Assembly (NCBI GenBank): GCA_036873135.1
Contig: JAPTYO010000011.1
Location: 5,564,298-5,628,297 of the forward strand
DNA from: Clarkia xantiana subsp. parviflora
Taxonomy: Eukaryota > Streptophyta > Magnoliopsida > Myrtales > Onagraceae
Direction of reading: 5' to 3'
DNA length: 64,000 bases
The position numbers and the translations under genes are program-made. Under the pieces are notes generated by a model that was given only the letters and a program-made list of their open reading frames with translations, was not told where the DNA came from and searched no databases. This document shows, in pieces, positions 50,272-62,782 of this stretch (positions within the stretch are counted from its first letter, which is position 1; each line of letters opens with the position of its first letter).

Positions 50272-51445
50272 TATTATATTAATTCGGCATCGGAAACCCT
50301 CTGACTGACACGTGGACAGTTTGTCCAGTCAGCGTTGCCTAATTTAATCGGAATTTAATAGGGGTTCTCTAAATTTAGATACATAATATTGATTGGTTCA
50401 AAATTAAGAAGTAGTTTTATATCCTATTTTGGTCTCTACACAATTTAAAGAAACAAATTAATTGAAAGTTTCCTTTTAAATTCATTGTCTATACAGTTTG
50501 GTTCCGAATAACCGTAGGCCGCCACATAAGCGTTCTATTCTTAATTATTAATTTTTTAAATATACAAATTTTTAACTAAATCGTAACCGTTGATTCTAGG
50601 TTACCATTAATTATTATAAAACTAAACTAAAACGTTGGCCGCACATAACCTACACCTAAGCTTGGGCTATATATAAACAAGTCATACCTTGCAAAGGATG
50701 CATAGAAAATTGCAACCCTTCTCTCTTAAATCTAACAAAGCCGAGAATACGTAAAGAGATAGCTTTTATGGATGTAATGTATGTATCATCCAAATTTTTT
50801 ATATTAGACATACAATTAGATCTTAATGACCATACAAATCTCTTCCCGTTTTCTAAATTTTATGTTCGTTATTCTGAATAGGTACCTCTGCAACTGATAC
50901 TACAAGGGCGAAAATATAGGTTCTCAATTCGGGTTTGTGAAGCAGCTTTATACAAAAAAATCATCTCAAGAAAAACGACGCCGTCAATTTTTACGAAAAT
51001 CCTACGAAACGAAACAATATTGGTGGGAAGAAGTTTTACGCTGTCGGCTTCTCTAGGGCTTTTAGGGTGACTATGACAACAAGTTTTTGCCTTTTTAAAC
51101 ACGGTATTAGTATGTGTTATAAGTCTTTTTCTTTTTTTAGTTATATGTTTTCCCTTAGCTAGCGGACTTATGAAAGTAATAATTTTGTTAGAAGAACATT
51201 GAACGCATAATTACAAATATATTGTGACACGTTCATCAACTTTGGACTCCAAAATTCATATTTGAGTGTCGTCGGTCGGATTGTGTTACTAAATGATTTT
51301 TCTGGTGATTAAGTGTAGTATATATTTAAATGAGCTCCAAGATAATAAATACAGTACCAGATAATGACTTGAATGATAATTGAGATGGATTTGATGCAAT
51401 TGATAATGGAGAAATTTCATTTGCAGAGCTTTTAGATGCAAGGCC
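50272..51445 (+). mobile_element. Helitron D, 5' part, abutting C
   Basis: TATTATATTAATTCGGCATCGG follows the CTAG of Helitron C directly, and the family 5' block continues to about 50535. No 3' end was found. The Copia element at 51446 interrupts the downstream sequence. The stretch 50690-51445 has weak coding-like pieces, including a 31-codon open segment that resumes after the Copia insertion (…ISFAELLDARP, then TDNSEELPGC). Confidence 0.55.
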
Positions 51446-51933
51446 TGTTGAGGTTAAAAGGAGGCTGAAGTTTTGAAGATACAAGTACACGCATGATGCA
51501 AACATAGTGGAGCAAGTGTAAACATGCTGTGTAAACATGCTGTCAAGGGTGTTATCATAGTGGAACAAGTGCAAACATGCTGTGTAAACATGCTCTCAAG
51601 GGTGTCAACATAGTGGAACAAGTGCAAACATACTGTCAAGCAAGTGTAAACATGCTGTCAAGGTTTCTGTTGGTTTAGATAAGATTAAGTGTGATGTCAT
51701 CGTCTCCTGGTTTGTAGGAGCAGTTGAGTTGTTTTTATGACCGTTACTTTAGTTTAAACTAAGGTAGTTACTTTTGTACATAGTCTGGTTATTTGTGTTG
51801 TATGTTAACATAAGAGATTTTATTTCAAAGAAAGCAGCGACTCTCAGTTCCTAATCCCTAAGTTCAATTCGTTGAGTGTTTGTGTGTAAGTTAAGTTGAT
51901 CTTTGATTAGCAAATCGAGATCAAATATCTACA
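51446..51933 (+). repeat. 5' LTR of Copia element
   Basis: It starts TGTTGAGGTTAAAAGG and ends AATATCTACA. The first third holds diverged direct repeats built on AACATGCTGT(C/G) and CATAGTGGAACAAGTG. Confidence 0.95.
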
Positions 51934-51935
51934 AT

Positions 51936-51947
51936 TGGTATCAGAGC
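51936..51947 (+). other. Primer binding site (initiator tRNA-Met)
   Basis: TGGTATCAGAGC two bases after the LTR end is the standard plant Copia primer site, complementary to the 3' end of initiator methionine tRNA. Confidence 0.95.
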
Positions 51948-52004
51948 ACAACCTGGGATTTCCATCAAGGTGCTTCGTCAAAGTTAAACTCTCGATTCTG
52001 TAGA

Positions 52005-55000
52005 ATGGGAGATAGTGATGAGTTTGTTGGGTTAGCAATACCCAAGTTCAATGAAAACTACGAGCAATGGAGTTTAATCATGAAGAATTTGCTCAGGGCG
52101 AAGCAATATTGGTCAGTAGTTGAAGAAGGAGTTGAAGTTGCTAACATCACAGAAGAGCAGAGGCAGGCAAGGGAGCTTGTGGATCTCAAGGCGAAGAATT
52201 TGCTGTTCCAAGCACTTGATTGGCCTGTTTTGGAGAGTATAACCAACAAGGAGACGACAATGGACATTTGGGACTCAATGAAAGCCAAGGGTATTGGCTC
52301 AGATCGAATGAAAAAGGCTCAGTTGCAGGCTCTTCGAAGGGAATTCGAGTTGCTTCAGATGAAAGACGGTGAAAAGGTAATGTCCTACTGCTCTAGAACT
52401 CTTGAGATTAGTAATAAGATGAAACTTTTTGGTGAAACTATCACTGAAACTTCAGTGGTGGAGAAGATTCTCAGAACTCTTAGCCCTAAGTATGATTATG
52501 TGGTTTGTGCCATTAAGGAGTCAAAGGATATCACTGCTTTAACACTTGATGAGTTGCAAAGCTCACTTGTAGTGCACGAGCAAAAGCTGAATAGGCATTC
52601 AGCAACTGAGGATCATGCATTGAAGGCCACAGTTGGGGGAGGAAACTCTACTCAACCACAGTATCAAAGAGGTCAATATTCCTTTAAAGGAAGGGTAAGA
52701 GGAAGAAACTCTCAGCAGCAGAGAGGAGGACATGGCAGAGGGTCCTATGGCAGGAATGAATCCTATCAAGGTAAATGTTCATCCTCAAATCAGAAGGTGG
52801 AGAAGTTTGAAGAAGCAGGTCACTCAAATTTCTCTAACAGAGGAAGAGGAAACTTTGAAAGAGGACAAGGTAGAGGAAAAGGAGGAAGAGGATACAGTAA
52901 GGCAAATGTCGAATGTTATAGGTGTCATCGATTTGGGCACTATAAGGCAGAGTGTTGGGCTACACTGCCTAATGAGAGACCAGAGCAAACTTATTTTGCT
53001 GAGTTGGAGGACAAGGAAGCGAATGAGGTCCTCTTGATGGCTAAGGAAGGAAGAGATGAACTAACATCTGCAGATGTGTGGTTCATTGACACGGGTTGCA
53101 GCAACCACATGAGTGGGTGCAAATGAGTGTTTGCTTATTTGGATGAGTCTTACAAGTCAAAAGTTGCCTTTGGAGACAACTCTTCAGTTCAGGTGCAGGG
53201 TAGATGTAACATAAAGATTAAATCTCTGAATGGTTTCATTGAAACCATCTCTAATGTGTTATATGTCCCTGATTTAAAAACTAACTTACTGAGTGTAAGT
53301 CAGTTAGTTCAAAAGAATTTTTCAATTTGGTTTGGAAAAGATAAATGTGAGATTATTGAAGAGAGTAAGGGATCTATTATAGAGGTTCCCATGAGTTCTA
53401 ACAGGTTATTTCCTTTGGAAGCTGCAAATTTGCAGGTTAGCTTGGCAAGCATTGGGAAAAGAGGGGAGGAATCTTGGCTTTGGCACTATAGATTTGGTCA
53501 CTTGAACTTCAAGGGACTACTTACTCTGTCAAAACTCAAGATGGTGAATGGTTTGCCTCCCATTGATGTCAAGCATGACCTCTGTGAGGATTGTGTGATA
53601 GGGAAGCATGACAGAGACTCGTTTCCAAATGGTCAAGCTTGGAGAGCCAAAGGATCAACTGCAGTTGATCTATAGTGACATTTGTGGCCCCATACACCCT
53701 ACATATAATGGTGGGAAAAGGTATTTCATTAGCTTTATAGATGACTTTACTCGAAAGTGTTGGGTTACTGTTATTGCTGAGAATTCAGAAGCATTCCAAA
53801 AGATCAAGTATTTCAAAGCAGCAGTTGAGAATGAGACTGGGAAGAGGATCAAGGCTCTAAGAACTGATAATGGAGAGGAATATTGCAGTACTGAGTTTGA
53901 TAACTACTGCAAGGCTCATGGAATTGCAAGAGAGAAGACAGCACCATTCACTCCTCAGCAAAATGGTGTGGCTGAGAGGAACAATAGAACTATTGAGAAT
54001 ATGCTTAGAAGCATGCTGAGTGCAAGGAATGTGCCAAAGAGATTTTGGCCTGAAGCTGCTCTTTGGAGTGTTTATATCCTTAACAGATGCCCTAACTTTG
54101 CTGTCAGAAATAAAACACCATATGAAGCATGGTGTGGAAGAAAGCCTGATGTGTCTCATTTAAAGGTGTTTGGTTGTATTGCTTTTGCCAAAGTGCATGA
54201 TGTTAACAGGAGGAAGCTGGATCCCAAATCTGAGAAATGTATTTTCTTGGGTTTAAGTCAAGATGCTAAAGCTTACAAACTCTACAATCCAGCAACAAAG
54301 AAGATCATTACAAGTAGAGATGTCAAATTTGACGAGTTGAAGTCTTGGGAATGGGGAGTTCAGAAGAAGAAGCAACATTTGCAATTGCTTGAGGAAGGAA
54401 CTGATGATGAGGAGGACATGGTGCACCCTCCACCAGAGATACTACCTCAGGAAATGGAGCATCAAGCTGCTCAAGAGGCCAATTAATGAAGAAGAGCAAG
54501 TGGATTATGAGCCATCTCCTTCTGCAGTAAGGACTGAGGTTGATGCACCAGAAAGCTCAAATGCTAGAGGCAAAAGAGCTGTCAAGAGACCCAGATATCT
54601 GGATGAGTATGAGGTTAGATCAGTTCCAATTCATAAAAACACTTCCTTTTATGCCCATTACTGCTTATTTGCTGATTGTGACCCAGTTAGCTACTCAGAG
54701 GCTAGCAAAGATGTCAAATGGGTTAGGGCAATGGAAACTGAGATGAATTCCATTGTAAAGAATAACACTTGGGAGTTAGTTGACTTACCTAAGGGTCATA
54801 AGACTATAGGTGTTAAATGGGTCTATAAGACTAAGCTTAAGGAAAATGGAGAAGTAGACAAGTTTAAGGCTAGGTTAGTAGCCAAAGGATACAAGCAGGA
54901 ATTTGGAGTTGATTACACTGAGGTGTTTGCTCCAGTGGCTAGGTTAGACACTATTAGATTAGTGATTGCCTTAGCATCCCAACAAAGGTGGAATTTGTAC

Positions 55001-56204
55001 CAGTTAGATGTGAAATCTGCTTTCTTATATGGGCACTTAGAGGAAGAGGTGTATGTAGATCAACCTCCAGGCTTTGTAGTTCAAGGTCAAGAGAATATGG
55101 TCTATAAACTCAAAAAGTCTTTTTATGGTCTTAAACACCACGAGTTTGGTATCATCGTCTGGAGACTTATTTTATCAGTAATGGGTTCAGTAAATGCCCA
55201 TATGAACACACTTTGTTTGTTAGATCTGAGAAGGAAAAGTTTTTGCTGGTTTGTGTCTATGTGGATGATCTGGTCTATACAGGGAACTGCAGTTCCTTAT
55301 TTAAATATTTTAAAGAACAAATGATGTCTGAGTTTGAGATGACTGATATGGGTTTGTTGCATTACTATTTGGTTTTGGAGATAACTCAAACACCCTCTCA
55401 CATTCTAGTTAGCCAAAGGAAGTATGTAAATGAGGTGTTGCAGCGGTTTGATATGTATGACTGCAATGCTGTAAGAACACCAATAGAAACAAGTTGCAGG
55501 TTAGTTAAATTTGATACAAGTGAGTCAGTTGATAGGACCACTTATAGGCAACTAGTTGGTAGTCTGATGTATCTTACAGCATCTAGACCAGATGTTCAAT
55601 TTGTTGTGAGCTTTATTGCTCGTTTTATGGAAAATCCAAAGGCTGCTCATCTGCTGGCATGTAAAAGAATTCTTAGGTATCTTCAAGGTACTAAGGATTT
55701 TGGTCTTAGATTTGTGAAAGGAAATATGTCTGAGTTGCTAGCATATACAGATAGTGATTATGCTGGAGATAGGGATGATAGGAAGAGTACTAGTGGTTAT
55801 GTGTTCTTATTAGCAGGAGCTGCAGTCTCCTGGCTTTCTCAGAAGCAGAAAATTGTTACCCTATCCACCACTGAGGCTGAATTTATTGCTGCTACTGAGT
55901 GTGCAAACACACACTCTGGGTTAGAAGAGTGTTAAGCTTCTTGAATCATCCTCAATTGTTAGCAACTAAGCTGCTGTGTGATAATAGTTCCACCATTCAG
56001 TTAGCTAAGAATCTAGTGTTACATGGCAGGTCAAAGCATATTGATGTTAGGTATTACTTTCTTAGAGATTTGTGTGCTGGAACTGATTTTTATTTGGAGT
56101 ATTGCAGAAGTAATGAAAATGCTGCAGACATTTTCACAAAAGCTTTGAAATTTACTGCTTTTGAGTTTCTCAGATCCATGCTTGGTGTTCATTCTGATCT
56201 TTAA
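52005..56204 (+). pseudogene. Copia gag-pol, broken by one stop and four frameshifts
   Basis: It starts at ATG 52005 (MGDSDEFVGLAIPKFNE). Gag of the UBN2 type is followed by CCHC knuckle CYRCHRFGHYKAEC near 52913 and protease motif FIDTGCSNHMSG. A TGA at 53124 interrupts right after the protease site. Then come pre-integrase (HYRFGHLN, CEDCVIGK), integrase core (SDICGPI, RTDNGEEY, GVAERNNR), RT (KWVYKTKLKENGEVDKFKAR, YVDD near 55255) and RNase H (YTDSDYAGDRDDRKSTSGY to the end). Frame changes occur near 53645, 54480, 55150 and 55915, with conserved sequence continuing in the next frame each time. It cannot make a working polyprotein by itself. Confidence 0.93.
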
Positions 56205-56231
56205 ACTGATATTCATGCATGAATGATCATT

Positions 56232-56244
56232 TTAGGAGAGGATA
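56232..56244 (+). other. Polypurine tract of Copia element
   Basis: TAGGAGAGGATA lies directly before the 3' LTR, in the expected place for plus-strand priming. Confidence 0.65.
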
Positions 56245-56732
56245 TGTTGAGGTTAAAAGGAGGCTGAAGTTTTGAAGATACAAGTACACGCATGATGCAA
56301 ACATAGTGGAGCAAGTGTAAACATGATGTGTAAACATGCTGTCAAGGGTGTCAACATAGTGGAACAAGTGCAAACATGCTGTGTAAACATGCTCTCAAGG
56401 GTGTCAACATAGTGGAACAAGTGCAAACATACTGTCAAGAAAGTGTAAACATGCTGTCAAGGTTTCTGTTGGTTTAGATAAGATTAAGTGTGATGTCATC
56501 GTCTCCTGGTTTGTAGGAGCAGTTGAGTTGTTTTTATGACCGTTACTTTAGTTTAAACTAAGGTAGTTACTTTTGTACATAGTCTGGTTTTTTGTGTTGT
56601 ATGTTAACATAAGAGATTTTATTTCAAAGAAAGTAGCGACTCTCAGTTCCTAATCCCCAAGTTCAATTCGTTGAGTGTTTGTGTGTAAGTTAAGTTGATC
56701 TTTGATTAGCAAATCGATATCAAATATCTACA
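56245..56732 (+). repeat. 3' LTR of Copia element
   Basis: It has the same length and boundaries as the 5' LTR, with scattered substitutions (for example GGTTTTTTG against GGTTATTTG, and AATCGATATC against AATCGAGATC). Confidence 0.95.
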
Positions 56733-56737
56733 AGGCC

Positions 56738-57225
56738 AACAGACAACTCTGAGGAACTGCCGGGTTGCTAAAGTAATTAGATAAAAGATATTTTGATCGG
56801 GCTCATTGATCTTCAATATATGCGACAACACGAAGAAGAAAAATAAAACGAACAAGGTAATTAATAATTGCGGATCCTTCCGTCATTGATGAATATACAT
56901 TTGCATCGGTCAAGTGATAGAATACATAGATTTAATGTAATTCAGAGATAGTTTTTCGTTTAACGATGTTCAAAGAGATGAATATCTACTAAAAGTTGTT
57001 AAATATATATTTATTTGTTCATGTACATAAAATATGTTCCTTTATCTAAATTTATATTCCTTCACCATGAGAAAAATGCTATTTTAGTTGTTTTCTCATT
57101 AAGACACTAAATGTAAATAATATGAGAGATTGTGGATGTCTAACATTAATTACGGAAAGTATCTTCTATATATGAAGATCCATCTCCTTATTTTTTTTTT
57201 CTTTTTGAAAAAGTATTGTTACATT
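56738..57225. other. AT-rich DNA after the Copia insertion
   Basis: This is probably a continuation of the host sequence split by the Copia element. After the first ~30 bases of open frame no feature is recognised. Confidence 0.45.
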
Positions 57226-58002
57226 TGTTGGAAATATTGAGGGTAAATATGCAAATTTACAAAGTCCGAGGACCAAAATGCAATATTCTAAAATTCAATG
57301 ACTAAAATGCAATAAGTCAAATTTCGGTTACTTACAAGTAATTATTAAAATTAACATGCAAGATATAGGCAACACCGAAATTATACGTAAAATCGACACA
57401 AAACGAATACATATTTTTTATACTGAGGCTCGTGCTAATCACAGTCTCCTTAAGGCAATTTCGCCCATCCCCACCCTCGGGTTATGCAAAGGGGTTTATA
57501 CAAGGGGCGATCACCTCTCAGGATTTAACAGTGTCATCGAAGCGTGTTATGCATGCAACACGTTCGACCGAACCCAATACCTGAACTCAAACAAAGAACA
57601 GGAAAGCCGACGACAACGGCTAAAAACAATTAGAAAGGTTGAACGCGACATAAGTCGAAATCAACCTAAGAATAACTCTGCAATTCGTCAACACGAAGAA
57701 CAGAGGAGGAGAAAAATATAACTTGGATTCCAAAAATATGGATTCCGAAAATATTGGATACTCAACCAAAAGGAAGAGATCTCATTTTTTCTTTCTACAA
57801 ATGAGGAGAAGAATGAGCTTGTATTTATAGGGGGTGAATGGGGGAGGAGGAGTGTGAAGTGGTCGATGTGGGACAAAAACTTCACAAATTCCATTCACTA
57901 AATAATGGGCTTAAGTGAGATTGGGCTTGAGTAAAACCAATTTAGCCCAAAATCCAACTCAAATAAAATTAGTTAAAATGGCCCAATTTTTTTTTTCTAA
58001 CA
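57226..58002 (-). repeat. 3' LTR of an old Copia element on the minus strand
   Basis: Read on the minus strand it begins TGTTAGAAAA at 58002 and ends TTTCCAACA at 57226. It is preceded by a polypurine tract CATGTGGGGGATTG (58003 onward, minus strand). No second LTR was recognised at higher coordinates. Confidence 0.65.
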
Positions 58003-58629
58003 ATCCCCCACATGAATGGAATTTTTGAAACTTAGACATGAAATTTGAGTTCAACGGTCAATACCTGCAAAGGATAGGTATGGGTAACCCCTTTGAACCT
58101 ATCCCTTGTGAGATCATGCCTTCTCTACTGACTGGTCGGTAGACGCGATGTCCTTGAACCGACTGTCGTTGGTGTAGATGACGACATAACCCACACAGGT
58201 ACCTTCCTGGTATGGTTCGGTTCACGCCCTGTGATCCCTAGGCCCTGGATCACTCGCCTGGTTCTGCAAGCGTTTCTAAGAATTGCGCCATCAACAATTC
58301 CTTTCGAAGCGGCCTCACTTCTCACTCGCATAGGTGATTCAATGTCTCAAGAGCATCATCACGACTCTGAGTTCTCCTTACGAATCATTAAAAGCTTTGC
58401 ATAAAGTGTGATTTCAATTAAATAATTTGCAATTACTATGCTCGGTTTAACCGATGTTTGAAGATCAACACAAGCTAAAACTTAACCTTATCTCCATCAA
58501 TGTATGCATCATAGGAATGGGCTCGGGGTTTGACCCCCACAGTGATCACACTCACTCTTGTGATTAGGTTGTCCCATTGAACTAAGTTCTTGGGATCTCC
58601 AGTCATCATGGTTGGGTTTTCCTTCTCAA

Positions 58630-61600
58630 GAGCGTTTCCTACACGGGCTTTAGCCCCATTCCCTTCGATGCTTGGCCAAATAACTCTCTGTTTAACCCTT
58701 TCGGGTAGCGGATCCGCTATTTATCTGCCGACTTTACGATATCGAGCACAATAAATATATTTGAGAGCAACTGTCTAATGGAATTATGACGTATATGTCT
58801 AAACATTCCATTATGCAGGTTATACTGGGTTATACAGATTGATCGTCGCAACGTTGCATCAATGTTCTCAAACCAACAAAGTCCTCAGACTATCATTTCC
58901 TGCAGGAATAATTTTGTTAATCCAACATCTAAATTTAGATTGATTCTTTTGTGGACAACAGCTTCGCAAAGTGTCCTATTTCCCAACCTTTAACAAATGT
59001 TTTCATGCCAAATGGGCGGTGCACCACTTATTTCTGCTTTAACCTTGTCTTTTAAAGAAAATCTTCAACATTTCATTAGATTGGATTTAATTTGAATTAA
59101 ACCAAAACAAACTCATCAATATTTGCACTAACACAGGTTTTGGCCAATTAGTAAAATCCTCGAGAAAATGACATAGCCATTCTGCATCTTTGGCACATTT
59201 CTCCAGTACAATAACTAAGACTTGATCGTCGATCTGGCTATGACTGTTTGTTTTGAGGATTTTCTACGACACTGTTGCACCTCGTAAGGTGAATACGTAA
59301 CTTATACTCAAGGTGGTAGTGTCTAATCGAATATCCATTTTGCATCACTATAACATTCTATCACATAAGGATATCTCTTTGTGTAGACCATGATTATGAA
59401 TATGTCTCAGATACCTAAGTACCCTGATTACCCCGTTCTAGTGGACAACACTAGGGTTACTTGTATATCGACTCAATACACTTACAACGTGAGCGATATC
59501 TGGTCTAGTGCATGACATTAAGTACATGACACTTCCAATAATCCGAGCGTACTCAATTTGGGAAAAACATTCTCCCTTATTCTTTGAAATTACTTACTCG
59601 TATCTATTGGAGTACTGACCTCGTTCTTGTCATCTTTGTTGAATTTAGCCAAATTCTTGTCAGTATATGAGTTTGACTTAGAATGAGACCTTATGATGAT
59701 CTAATGAGTTTTAATCCAAAGATCACATCGGCAAGATCCATGTCTTTCAGGTCAATACTCAAATTCAACATAGGTCCAGTGGACCGGACTAGCTCATCGT
59801 TATTTCCTACGATTAGCATGTCATCAACGTAAAACGTTTGGCATATTTATTTATTTTGAAACATTTCTCCAATAAAACTCTGTAAAATTTATAAAGCCTT
59901 TGTTTAGGCGCCTGTTTACAGACTTTCTTTTCCTGCTCTTGCGCAGAGAAACCCTCAGGTTGTTCCATGTAGATTTCTTCATCTAAATCTCCATGTAAGA
60001 AAGTTGTTTTCACATCCATTTTTTACTTCGATATTTCGCAACACGGCAATCGTAAGTACCATCCTTATGGATGTGATTCTAGTTACTGGAGAAAATGTAT
60101 CAAAATAGTCCAGTCCTTCCTTTTGTCTATAATCTTTTATGACAAGTCGGACTTTGTATTTATCAATTGAACCATCTACTATCATTTTCCTTTTAAAAAA
60201 TCCACTTGTAGCCTGACGGTTTGCTTCCGAGCGGAAGATCCACTAGCTCCCAAGTATGATTCTGCAAGATGGATTCGATTTCACAATCGATTGCCTCTTT
60301 TCATAGAGGTTTCTCAAAAGAGTTTACGAATTCGTGGTAAGTCTAAGGTTCGACTTCAAGCATATAGGTCAGAAAAACTGGACCATAGGATTTTTCAATC
60401 CTCGCCCTTTTACTCATCATGGGCTCGACCTCGGTTTCAACCTCGGTCTCGACCTCAACATGCCCTCCATGTTCTCGGTCTTGACTATTTTTCCTATATA
60501 GTCTCATATGCTTGCCTCTCCTCTAGACTTAGCAAAAATTACATTTTCCAAAGAAATATGTATTTCTTGATTACAATAACGTATCTTCGTGTATAACCGA
60601 CACTTTCGATTCAAACAGAAAAAACGGATACGCGTTACTGTTCTGAGCATACCCTATGAGAATAAAATCAACAGTTTAAGGAATGTTTGCACCTTTTTCC
60701 GTAGATGTATTATAACTTGACACCCCCACATTCGAAGGCACAACTCAAACATAGTTTTATCATCCTTCTTATGGGGTACCTTATTCAAAAGGTAATTGCT
60801 AGTTAAAATAACTACCCCATATTAATCATAACTCTAAAATAAACATGGTCTCAACCACATTTTTTTTTCCTTCCAGAAAAATTTAACTTGTTAACACACG
60901 AGTTGGGTATGAAATTATTACTAACTCTTAACCACATCATCATTGATCATCGAACCATCATTTATTCAATGTAGGTCCTCAGACCATCAAAATATCAACA
61001 TTTCCCTTAAACCAATATGGAATCAAATTTGGGCATTAGCCCGCCGCGTTTCTCAAAACGGTATGTTCCTCAGAACAATAAATGGCATCGGCCCGTTGCA
61101 CCGCAAGTGCCAGAACTACCCGAAATTTTAGGAAGTAAGGGTTGTGGTTGAATTCGATAATGACAACCCTTTCACTCACTAAGCCAAAACCTTGACCTTT
61201 GACAACATTATTAATACAAATTAGTCCAAAAATAATATGTAAAACGTTGCCCAGTTGGATCGAAACCGCGACCCAACTTAATCGGGGTTTTATGCATTGC
61301 AAAAATACACGGATTCAACCGTGTTTAAGAAAACGTTCTCTAAACAGAGAATCAACGTTGTCACATTTCTCACTGCGAAAACATTTAATATCTTAATTAG
61401 TTGAAACTCAAGTTTTTGTTTGTAAAACATGAATTTGTTTAAATGTTTCATATTGTCCATTCATTAATTGACACGGGAGCTCCTCTAAGCGTTCCAGTCG
61501 GCGGAGCGACTCTAGGACGAATTTTCAACGTGCTTGGAGAGCCTGTTGATGAACATAGCAATATTTCGTACTATCATCTACGAAGTATTTTTTCCCCCTC

Positions 61601-61790
61601 GCGTTTGGACATATTTTAAGTCGCTTAATTTCTATGTATTAGACCAAGAAGTTCGGTAATCCTTTCGACCGAATAAGTTTCGCTTCAACGCAAACTTCAC
61701 ATTTAAGTTCTTGGTCTATTTTGAATTTAGGAATATGAACCATGTTAGATAACCTCCACAAGGTATCGTAATTAACATGTTTTTAATTAT
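58630..61790 (-). pseudogene. Degenerate Copia pol on the minus strand
   Basis: Reading downward on the minus strand: pre-integrase (LKCEVCVEAKL near 61700), start of the integrase core (KKYF near 61580), a foreign insert, then RT (HTWELVDLP-like near 60250, VDGSIDKYKVRLV at 60185 onward, MDVKTTFLHGDLDEEIYMEQP at 60019 onward), the RT-RNase H joint (IEYARIIGSVMYLMSCTRPDI near 59560), RNase H (EKCAKDAEWLCHFLEDF near 59200) and the C-terminal end (KGLNRELF, GMGLKP near 58670). Many stops and frameshifts are present, and the integrase catalytic core is missing. It belongs with the LTR at 57226-58002. Confidence 0.85.
61466..61556 (+). pseudogene. atpB: Plastid atpB fragment in nuclear DNA (NUPT)
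   Basis: Translation on the plus strand gives [19 protein letters not shown] followed by NVLGEPVD, a highly conserved stretch in the N-terminal part of chloroplast ATP synthase beta subunit, ahead of the nucleotide-binding loop. Only about 30 codons are present, uninterrupted, with plastid-like sequence on neither side. It lies exactly where the minus-strand Copia integrase loses its catalytic core. This is consistent with filler DNA captured during break repair. Confidence 0.85.
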
Positions 61791-62547
61791 TATGCCACAA
61801 ATAAACATAAGAATGAACATTCTTATTTCATGTTCACTTTAGGCATAACGACCAATACAAAACATTTTAATTCATGTTTAATTTAGGCACTACGACCTTT
61901 ACACTTAAGTAATTCAACATCATCTCAATCGAATGTCGTCCATCTGTATTTAACGTACAGTTCTTACAAGTGCTCCACTCAGGGACACTTCTTTTTCACA
62001 TATTTTTTTTCCCAGACTTTGTCAAAAAGAATTCCATCTTTTGACTTCAACTTCTGAAGTAAGTCTCAGCGACTTTCCCGACATTATAGACGGCGGCCTA
62101 GACGAGTGTCCAACCTCGGTAATCAATGTGTCGGAATATGCGATAGCATAACTCGCCGAATGACATCATTTATAGACCACATCGAGAAGATCGTGGTCTT
62201 TCCCAATTTTAGAGTTATCCGCCAAGTGTTAACTACATTCTCATTGAGTAGCGTTCAAACATTGGACTTATGACCAACCCCTTGGGATAATTAATCCGGA
62301 ACATCAAATTCGGATTACTAAAATTCAAATAACGATTTGAATTTTTCATTTCAGTAACTAAGTTTAGTCACTTCAATTACAAAAATAATTTTTTTTTCTT
62401 TTCTGTTGGACAAAATAAACTTTGGCAAAACTAATTTTGGTTTTAACAAAACCAGACCCACACGGGTCTAACTCCCGTGTACATACGTGCCAAAGTTCAG
62501 AAGTGTGCAATTGAAAAATTCCATAACAATTGTCATACACACTCAAT
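61791..62547. other. Unassigned, probably upstream part of the old Copia element
   Basis: No open frame survives and I cannot identify gag or a second LTR. The composition resembles the adjoining Copia remnant. Confidence 0.4.
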
Positions 62548-62670
62548 TTTGGTTTTTTTTTTTTTTAAATTTAAATAATAATTTATAAAAAAAAAGCCAA
62601 AATTTGCCAAAATCCAGGACTTGCTTTGTGGCCTTTTATCCACGCATTTGTGAGAATCAAATTTAGGCAG

Positions 62671-62782
62671 TGTTTTGAAAACCGGAACGGACCGGCAGTC
62701 GGACCGGGTCAGACCGCGAACCGGCCATATCATCAGTTCGGTTCTAGTAAATTATAGAACTGCACAGCAGAACCGATTTGAT
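62671..62782. mobile_element. Truncated hAT-type MITE (left end only)
   Basis: CAGTGTTTTGAAAACCGGAAC and the following ~90 bases match the left end of the complete MITE at 63471, as does the ~120 bp of flanking DNA before it (from about 62548). It stops at a Gypsy LTR fragment. Confidence 0.8.

Larger units (their letters stand above)
51446..56732 (+). mobile_element. Ty1/Copia LTR retrotransposon, 5.3 kb
   Basis: The LTRs are 51446-51933 and 56245-56732 (488 bp each, TGTTGAGG…ATCTACA). They are flanked by the 5 bp target duplication AGGCC (51441-51445 and 56733-56737). About nine differences between the LTRs indicate roughly 98% identity, older than the Tat element. Internally the order is gag, protease, integrase, RT, RNase H, the Copia order. 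The element is now defective in pol. Confidence 0.96.

Noticed and set aside
57356..57721. 121-codon open frame
   Set aside because: It lies inside the LTR of the old minus-strand Copia element and has no recognised family.
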